Assembly (NCBI RefSeq): GCF_017565765.1
Contig: NZ_JAGDYP010000007.1
Coordinates: 1-64,000, forward strand
Reading direction: 5' to 3'
Source of the DNA: Capnocytophaga bilenii
GTDB taxonomy: Bacteria; Bacteroidota; Bacteroidia; Flavobacteriales; Flavobacteriaceae
Length of the DNA: 64,000 bases
Part shown: in pieces, positions 58,253-64,000 of the stretch
Layout: every line of letters starts with the position of its first letter
How positions within the stretch are numbered: position 1 is the first letter of the stretch
The notes under the pieces: generated by a model
Database searches by the model: none
Told to the model about the DNA's origin: nothing
Seen by the model: the letters and a program-made list of their open reading frames with translations, nothing else
Translations under genes and position numbers: made by a program

Positions 58253-60601
58253 TTATTTAATTTTCCAATCTTTTCCAAGTAATGTATTCACTATGGCAGG
58301 TGTTTTCTGATCCTCACTTAAGTAAATTAGACCTTTACCAGCAGGTAGGCTCTTTATAAAGTTTTCTAAAGGAGTACCTATAAGCCCTTTGCCGCCATAA
58401 CGGGCAATACCAACCTTTTTAAGAAGGGGATTTTTACTCGCATCTAAGCTGGTTAGCGGGGTGCCTTCCACAAATATTTCCTTAAGATTTCTGTAAGGGC
58501 TAATGTCTAAAGAAGGCAGATTGGTGCTACTTACATTTAAGCTTTCAAGATTGGGTTCTTTGCCAATATGCAAGGAAGTAAGCGGATTGTCAGCTATACC
58601 CAAAACTTTTAAGGCTTGAGAATCAGGAACCGTTAGGGTGGTGAGCTTGTTTCCGCCTACATAAACTATCTCAAGGGCAGGATTGTGTAATACCACTTTG
58701 GAAATTTCATTGTCCGCATTATGACATCTAAAGTCGTTAACCTTTCCGTAAACCCTAAAAGTTTTAGCTTTTACTGTATAAGCAACCTTATCTAAACTAA
58801 AATTCTGAGGTATCACATCTATATCTTTATCCCAGTGCCCATTGTTATTAAGGTCTATCCATACCTTTTTTTGCTCATCATAAGAGGCAGTTTTTATAGA
58901 AAGTTTTATCGTTTCGCCTATGGGTTTGTCGGTGGTAAGCTCTATATAGTTAGTTTTGTCTAACGCGTCATAAGGGTCTGGTTTTTTGTCGGTTGTAAAT
59001 TTTTGAGGAGGGTACTGAGCTTGTAGGTTAGCCTTGTTCCATACTTTTACCCATACCTCATAGGAGGTATTTTCTTTAAGGTCGGTAAGGGTGTACTCAA
59101 AAATATTGGTTTGTATAGGGCTGCTTTTCTCATCCGTTGTACCTTCTACCTTCCAAAACACTTGGTAGCGAAGTTCTGCCGAAGGAGTTTCTTTGTCCTG
59201 AGCCAAGAACCAAGTAATCTTAACCTTGTCATAAGTTAGTTTTTCTATATGTTTAATAGTGCTAGGGGTAGGGGGTACAGCAGGAATTGCAGCGGTAGTT
59301 ACCTCTTTAGCTTCGTAGTCGGTAGCGTTACCCGCTTCGTCCATTACTTTTACCTTTACAATATAGGTAGTTTTTTCGGTAAGCCCTGTAAGGGTAAGGG
59401 CAAGCATATTTTCTTTTACTTCGGAAGTTTTTACTTCGCTGCTGCCTTTTACGTTGTACAACACTTGGTAGCGCAATTTTCCGGCAACGGTTTTATTGTC
59501 GGTAGCTGCTGTCCATTTTAGGTTAAGGGTGTTAAAAGTAGCGGTAACCTCGCTAATAGCACCTGCCTTAGGAGCTTCCTTATCGGCAGCTTCAGGAGCT
59601 GCTGGGGTGGTAACCTCCTTAGCTTGGTACTCGGCGGTGTTGCCTGCTTCGTCCATTACTTTTACCTTTACTATATAAGTAGTTTTTTCGGTAAGCCCCG
59701 TAAGGGTAAGGGCAAGCATATTTTCTTTTACTTCGGAAGTTTTCACTTCGCTGCTGCCTTTTACGTTGTACAACACTTGGTAGCGCAATTTTCCAGTAGC
59801 GGTTTTATCATCGGTAGCCGCTGTCCATTTTAGGCTAAGGGTGTTAAAGGCAGTAGCAGTAGCCTCAGTAATAGCACCTGCTTTAGGAGCCTTAGTATCG
59901 GCAGGAAGGTCGGGTGTTTCTTTATTGTCTTTTATTTTCAAAGTTTGCCAACCGCGTTGTTTGGCAGCTATTAGCACGGCATCGGTTACGGCATTACCAT
60001 CGCCTTCTGCCCTGTGCAATACCACTTCAGTAGTACCCGTAGCGGTAGGCAATGATTTTACAAGGTCTAACAAGGCTTTTTCTTCAAGCCAATTGTCGGC
60101 AATATTCAGCTTTGTTAATGCCTCATTCTTGCGCACATCGGCAGCGGTAAGGGCGTTGCCAGTAGCGTTAAGTTCTTTTACCTTGCCATACACAGTAAAG
60201 AGTCCTTTGGTAGCAGTAAAGGTGATAGGCTTCGTAAAATCGGTAATGCGTTTATCTACTCCCTCGTCAAAAACGCCATTGTTGTTAGTATCTACCCACA
60301 CATCGGTAGCGGTAGCGGTGCTGCCCACTGCCGTAAGACTAAGAGTAGTAGCCGAAACATTACCCGTAGCAAACGCCATATAAGGCTGAGCCACATCTAT
60401 CTTAGGCTTGGGAGACCAGTCGGTAAGGTGTTCAGGTGTCTGTACGGTAGCAGGTGCCTCAGGTTCGTCATTATTGCTTTTAGAGCAACCTATGAAAATT
60501 AGCAAGAAAATTAGCCAATTTGCCAATTTTAAAATTTGCCAATGCTCAAACCACAAAGGAATAAGCCTATGTGCAACGTGTTTAAATGATACTTTTTTCA
60601 T
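58253..60601 (-). CDS. Cluster lipoprotein H: calcium-loop/cap, three fibronectin III domains, LRR/cap
   Basis: 782 aa. Signal with Cys39 (LLIFIGCS). Order: DTNNNGVFDEGVD at about 105, cap at about 165-215, three FN3 domains (about 235-535), DLNNNGHWDKDID at about 570, LRRs ([32 protein letters not shown]) and a final cap (TPLENFIKSLPAGKG, SEDQKTPAIVNTL, GKDWKIK). The 5' half is shared with G; the 3' half is nearest to gene A, 14 kb away. First gene of the H-G-F-E-D unit. Confidence 0.78.
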   Translation of the reverse strand: MKKVSFKHVAHRLIPLWFEHWQILKLANWLIFLLIFIGCSKSNNDEPEAPATVQTPEHLTDWSPKPKIDVAQPYMAFATGNVSATTLSLTAVGSTATATDVWVDTNNNGVFDEGVDKRITDFTKPITFTATKGLFTVYGKVKELNATGNALTAADVRKNEALTKLNIADNWLEEKALLDLVKSLPTATGTTEVVLHRAEGDGNAVTDAVLIAAKQRGWQTLKIKDNKETPDLPADTKAPKAGAITEATATAFNTLSLKWTAATDDKTATGKLRYQVLYNVKGSSEVKTSEVKENMLALTLTGLTEKTTYIVKVKVMDEAGNTAEYQAKEVTTPAAPEAADKEAPKAGAISEVTATFNTLNLKWTAATDNKTVAGKLRYQVLYNVKGSSEVKTSEVKENMLALTLTGLTEKTTYIVKVKVMDEAGNATDYEAKEVTTAAIPAVPPTPSTIKHIEKLTYDKVKITWFLAQDKETPSAELRYQVFWKVEGTTDEKSSPIQTNIFEYTLTDLKENTSYEVWVKVWNKANLQAQYPPQKFTTDKKPDPYDALDKTNYIELTTDKPIGETIKLSIKTASYDEQKKVWIDLNNNGHWDKDIDVIPQNFSLDKVAYTVKAKTFRVYGKVNDFRCHNADNEISKVVLHNPALEIVYVGGNKLTTLTVPDSQALKVLGIADNPLTSLHIGKEPNLESLNVSSTNLPSLDISPYRNLKEIFVEGTPLTSLDASKNPLLKKVGIARYGGKGLIGTPLENFIKSLPAGKGLIYLSEDQKTPAIVNTLLGKDWKIK
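59307..60503 (-). repeat. 1.2-kb direct repeat, copy 2 (in gene H)
   Basis: Partner of 56871-58067. Identity falls sharply at both edges: upstream within the signal peptide DNA, downstream at the start of the third FN3 domain. Confidence 0.85.
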
Positions 60602-60690
60602 AATAATAACAATTTAAATGTTAATAGTTTTTCAGGTGTCAGTCACTTATCCTCCAGCGAACGATGAGCGAAGGATAATTATCCTTTTAT

Positions 60691-60799
60691 TTCACTGCAA
60701 AAGTAGTGCGGTTTTGCGAATAAGAGCTTGCGTTTTTTGCCAAAATATATGCAAAATCGGACATTTTTCACTTGAAGGTGAATATGCAAAATCGGACAT
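60691..60799 (-). promoter_or_regulatory. Upstream element and promoter of the H-G-F-E-D unit
   Basis: The gap 60602-60985 contains TACTTTTG (60698-60705, minus strand) and upstream sequence shared with 46762-46840. An 18-base unit, ATATGCAAAATCGGACAT, occurs twice exactly (60747-60764 and 60782-60799), 35 bases apart. Repeated GGACAT units suggest a regulator-binding site. The dnaK leader occupies the other side of the gap. Confidence 0.6.
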
Positions 60800-60899
60800 C
60801 TGTCAGCCTATGAGCCCTTATCAGATAAGGAAATGGCAGTGTCACCTCACTATAAAAATAATTTTATCAGAAATAAAAACTGACAATTTGGCAGCAAAA

Positions 60900-60907
60900 T
60901 ACGTTTG
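60900..60907 (+). promoter_or_regulatory. Possible -7 box of dnaK
   Basis: TACGTTTG on the plus strand, 78 bases before the ATG. GTAAGCGTAAGGCTTAC, a short palindrome, lies in the leader at about 60933-60950. No CIRCE element is seen. Confidence 0.35.
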
Positions 60908-60985
60908 GCACAATCATTGTTTATTAGTATGTCGTAAGCGTAAGGCTTACAAGAGAATGTTGAACAAAAAAAGAAATTATTTAAT

Positions 60986-62875
60986 ATGAGTAAGATTATA
61001 GGTATAGACTTAGGAACCACCAACTCGTGTGTTTCTGTAATGGAAGGTAAAGACCCCGTAGTAATTACAAATGCTGAAGGCAAACGTACTACCCCATCAG
61101 TAGTAGCTTTTGTAGAAGGTGGTGAAATGAAAGTAGGTGACGCTGCTAAACGACAAGCCGTTACCAATCCTCATAAAACTATTTATTCAATAAAACGTTT
61201 TATGGGTAACAAATTTTCAGAAGTAGAAAAAGAAATTGCTCGTGTGCCTTACAAAGTTGTAAGAGGCGATAACGATACTCCTCGCGTAGATGTAGATGGT
61301 CGTCTTTATACACCACAAGAAATTTCAGCTATGATACTTCAAAAAATGAAGAAAACAGCCGAAGACTTCTTAGGGCAACCCGTAACCCGTGCAGTGATTA
61401 CAGTACCTGCATACTTCAACGATGCGCAACGCCAAGCTACTAAAGAAGCGGGTGAAATCGCAGGATTGAAAGTAGAACGTATCATCAACGAACCTACCGC
61501 AGCTGCTTTGGCTTATGGACTCGACAAAAACCATAACGACCATAAAATCGCAGTATTCGACTTTGGTGGAGGTACACACGATGTTTCTATCTTAGAGCTC
61601 GGCGATGGTGTATTTGAAGTGCTATCTACCGATGGTGATACTCACCTTGGTGGTGATGATGTTGATGAAAAAATCATCAACTGGCTAGCTGAAGAGTTCC
61701 AAGCTGAAGAAAATATTGACCTTCGCAAAGACCCTATGGCACTACAACGCCTTAAAGAAGCTGCTGAAAAGGCTAAAATTGAACTTTCTTCATCAACAGA
61801 AACTGAAATCAATTTGCCTTATATTACAGCTACTGCTTCAGGACCTAAACACTTAGTACGCAAGCTCTCTCGTGCTAAATTTGAACAGCTGATAGATGAC
61901 TTAGTAAAACGTACTATCGAGCCTTGCCGCAAAGCATTGCAAAACGCTGGTTTGAGTGTGAGTGATATAGACGAAGTTATCTTAGTAGGTGGTTCTACAC
62001 GTATTCCTGCGGTGCAAGAAGCAGTAGAAAAATTCTTTAACAAAAAACCTAACAAAAGTGTAAACCCCGATGAGGTTGTAGCCATAGGAGCTGCTATACA
62101 AGGGGGCGTACTTACAGGCGATGTGAAAGATGTGTTGCTATTAGACGTTACTCCGCTATCATTAGGTATTGAAACTATGGGGGGTGTAATGACCAAACTG
62201 ATAGATGCCAACACTACTATCCCTACTAAAAAGTCACAAGTATTCTCAACAGCAACCGACAACCAACCTAGTGTTGAAATACACGTGCTACAAGGAGAAC
62301 GCCCAATGGCAAACGACAACAAAACAATAGGTCGTTTCCACTTAGATAATATTCCACCAGCACCACGTGGAGTGCCACAAATTGAGGTTACCTTCGACAT
62401 TGATGCCAACGGTATCATCAACGTATCGGCTACCGATAAAGGCACAGGCAAATCGCACAACATCCGTATAGAAGCTTCTTCAGGACTTTCTAAAGAAGAC
62501 ATTGAAAAGATGAAACGCGATGCCGAAGCAAATGCCGAAGCTGACAAAAAAGCAAAAGAAAAAGCTGACAAGTTAAACGAAGCTGACGCTATGATATTCC
62601 AAACTGAAAAACAATTGAAAGAGTTTGGCGATAAAATACCAGCTGATAAAAAAGGTGCTATAGAAAGTGCTTTAAGTGAACTTAAAAAAGCTTTTGAAAG
62701 CAAAGACTTGAGCGCAATAGAACCTGCTTTAAGCAAGATTAATACAGCTTGGCAACAAGCCTCAGAAGACCTCTACAAAGCGCAACAAGGCGGCGCCACA
62801 GAACAACCTAACGCTGGACAACAGCAACAAAGCGGCGACAACGTCCAAGACGTAGACTTTGAAGAAGTAAAATAG
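60986..62875 (+). CDS. dnaK: Chaperone protein DnaK (Hsp70)
   Basis: 629 aa. ATP-dependent cytosolic chaperone. The nucleotide-binding domain has [12 protein letters not shown] (residues 4-15), the phosphate-2 loop FGGGTHDVS and the adenosine motif [12 protein letters not shown]; the linker [16 protein letters not shown] leads to the substrate-binding domain, helical lid, and the C-terminal EEVK. The usual Phe/Tyr in GGGT(F)D is His here. No grpE or dnaJ beside it. It is followed by its own terminator. Confidence 0.97.
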   Translation: MSKIIGIDLGTTNSCVSVMEGKDPVVITNAEGKRTTPSVVAFVEGGEMKVGDAAKRQAVTNPHKTIYSIKRFMGNKFSEVEKEIARVPYKVVRGDNDTPRVDVDGRLYTPQEISAMILQKMKKTAEDFLGQPVTRAVITVPAYFNDAQRQATKEAGEIAGLKVERIINEPTAAALAYGLDKNHNDHKIAVFDFGGGTHDVSILELGDGVFEVLSTDGDTHLGGDDVDEKIINWLAEEFQAEENIDLRKDPMALQRLKEAAEKAKIELSSSTETEINLPYITATASGPKHLVRKLSRAKFEQLIDDLVKRTIEPCRKALQNAGLSVSDIDEVILVGGSTRIPAVQEAVEKFFNKKPNKSVNPDEVVAIGAAIQGGVLTGDVKDVLLLDVTPLSLGIETMGGVMTKLIDANTTIPTKKSQVFSTATDNQPSVEIHVLQGERPMANDNKTIGRFHLDNIPPAPRGVPQIEVTFDIDANGIINVSATDKGTGKSHNIRIEASSGLSKEDIEKMKRDAEANAEADKKAKEKADKLNEADAMIFQTEKQLKEFGDKIPADKKGAIESALSELKKAFESKDLSAIEPALSKINTAWQQASEDLYKAQQGGATEQPNAGQQQQSGDNVQDVDFEEVK

Positions 62876-62901
62876 TCCGTAGCACGGACAGGCAGATAAA
62901 A

Positions 62902-62943
62902 AAGCCTGCTGAAAAGTTTAAAATAAACTTTTTAAGCAGGCTC
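62902..62943 (+). terminator. Terminator of dnaK
   Basis: AAGCCTGCT with AGCAGGCT outside, AAAAGTTT with AAACTTTT inside, 5-base loop, then T-rich sequence, 27 bases after the stop. The rest of 62944-63216 holds nothing recognisable apart from AT-rich sequence. Confidence 0.8.
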
Positions 62944-63216
62944 TTTATTTTGTGATATTTTATATCTTTTGCAAAATCAAACACAATATAGAATGCGATA
63001 GTTAGAGTCAAAAAAGTACTTGATAAAAAAGCAGTTAATCAAACTTAACTTACCGAAAAACTCGATAAAAGTTCAAGTATTATCAATTCCCTATGCCTGC
63101 AATAGGAGCAACCAAGCCTCAAAACTCTCTCTCATTTGTACAGATATTGAGAGTAGCCATGAAAAAGTTAGTAAATAATAAGAATAATAAAATAACACTA
63201 TCTACTAAGACATAAA

Positions 63217-64000
63217 ATGGAAGAACAATTCAATACAACTACAACAGTGCATGAATTCATTGCATATTATCGGAAATTAAGACCCGAAAACTTTTCTGAC
63301 TCAAAAATTGAATATGAAATTCCTCTAACAGAAGAATTATTTGAAAAACAGCTCGGAATACTATCTACTAAAAAGATGCAGAGCAATTTTGAGAATTTCA
63401 TCGTGAGATGTGCTGAAAGATTACTTACCCCCAATATCAAACCTCAAACGGGACCTGATGGAGGTGGTGATGGAAAGGTGGATGCTGAAACCTACGAAGT
63501 AACAACTGATATTTCAGACAAATGGTATGTAGCTGATGGTGGTGCATCAGAAAAAGAGAAATGGGCTTTTGCTATTAGTTGTAAGAAACAGTGGAAACCA
63601 AAAGTTACAACAGATATAGAAAAGATAGCAAATACCAAACGAGGATATACGAGAGCTCTTTTTTTCTCTAATCAATTCATAAAGTCTAGTACGAGAGCTG
63701 ATGTTGAAAAAGATTTATCAGATAAATTCAATATTGAAGTTTCAATTTTTGATGCACTTTGGTGTACAAATGCAGTCTTTCATCATGGATGCAAAGATAT
63801 AGCCTTAGAGTGTTTGAATTTTTCCGATGAGTACAGAAAGAAAACGGAAATAATAGGAGAGATAGACAAATATAGACTAGATCGACTATATGAAATCGAA
63901 AATAGTATTTTATTGCGTCAAATAAATGGTGTCGATACAAGCTATATAGATGAATTGCAAGAGGCTTGTATTCTTAGCAGAGGTTTAGAGCGTCCACGTA
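63217..64000 (+). CDS. N-terminal part of a large protein with an Mrr/PD-(D/E)XK-like domain (cut by window edge)
   Basis: 261 codons visible, no stop before the window ends, so partial. Residues about 75-135 show TGPDGGGDGKVDAETY and, after a spacer, WAFAISCKKQW: a D...(S/Q)xK layout like Mrr-type restriction nuclease domains. Then come TRALFFSNQ, an IFDALW strand, and a helical stretch ending with LSRGLERPR. I associate this N-terminal pattern with very large NTPase/TPR proteins of phage-defence islands (Avs-like or similar), but the downstream part is not visible. AT-rich and without a clear promoter. Confidence 0.6.
   Translation, partial: MEEQFNTTTTVHEFIAYYRKLRPENFSDSKIEYEIPLTEELFEKQLGILSTKKMQSNFENFIVRCAERLLTPNIKPQTGPDGGGDGKVDAETYEVTTDISDKWYVADGGASEKEKWAFAISCKKQWKPKVTTDIEKIANTKRGYTRALFFSNQFIKSSTRADVEKDLSDKFNIEVSIFDALWCTNAVFHHGCKDIALECLNFSDEYRKKTEIIGEIDKYRLDRLYEIENSILLRQINGVDTSYIDELQEACILSRGLERPR

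Noticed and set aside
57405-60383. Plus-strand frames of 180 codons found twice opposite genes G and H
   Set aside because: They are antisense shadows of the duplicated segment; the minus strand has signal peptides, domain motifs and full-length frames.
60933-60955. Palindrome in the dnaK leader as a CIRCE/HrcA operator
   Set aside because: It does not match TTAGCACTC-N9-GAGTGCTAA, and HrcA is not evident here.
63159-63215. 18-codon frame starting MKKLVNNKNN, like a RiPP leader peptide
   Set aside because: No core peptide follows, no modification enzyme is near, and such short frames are expected by chance in AT-rich DNA.

Overview
The window looks like a chromosomal segment of a Flavobacteriaceae bacterium, most likely a Capnocytophaga-type organism. 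This is inferred from the AT-rich sequence, Bacteroidota-type promoters (TTG, 19 bases, TAnnTTTG) before many genes, a PorT-like type IX secretion protein next to ubiE, a fused CcsBA, lipoproteins with Gly/Ala-Cys-Ser lipoboxes, and a run of family-typical Bacteroidota proteins (DUF6913, DUF3810, DUF2911, HYC_CC_PP). No database search was possible; family names rest on recognised motifs.

Layout. 1-1540: the end of an integrated element (tyrosine recombinase) abutting initiator tRNA-Met. 1.6-34 kb: mainly core genes in short operons: alanine racemase, an enoyl-CoA hydratase-like protein, pyruvate oxidase, an O-methyltransferase, tRNA-Leu, a two-gene split 5'-nucleotidase, dapA, an L,D-transpeptidase, bioA, nth, a copper-type uptake operon (HYC_CC_PP, TonB receptor, HMA protein), ribonucleotide reductase, a SAM hydrolase-like protein, an orphan RND adaptor, a long operon running from ccsBA into a partial flexirubin/aryl-polyene-like set, the ubiE-porT operon, and WYL and cyclic-phosphate receiver-like genes. 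33.8-41.5 kb: accessory genes: a PD-(D/E)XK protein, an Asp-box-like repeat protein preceded by a strongly folded leader, a phosphoesterase/UDG-like pair, and three intracellular YD-repeat-like proteins. 41.8-43.6 kb: an e(P4) acid phosphatase and a 2-hydroxyacid dehydrogenase.

43.7-60.6 kb is the most unusual part: about 17 kb of genes, all on the minus strand, encoding exported proteins or lipoproteins. Most belong to one paralogous family: lipoprotein signal, an Asp/Asn/Gly calcium-loop-like motif, leucine-rich repeats, and a C-terminal 'LP...W' cap. Two members share a 1.2 kb, nearly identical, indel-free 5' half but carry different 3' halves. One member is a frameshifted, internally deleted pseudogene. 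An unrelated secreted gene is broken at an A6 tract. Signal-peptide DNA is made of the same AT-rich repeat that lies between the genes, and two promoter regions share a long conserved upstream element. This looks like a recombining family of surface proteins.

61-64 kb: dnaK with its terminator, then the start of a large gene whose N-terminus resembles an Mrr/PD-(D/E)XK-like nuclease domain, possibly a defence protein, cut by the window edge.
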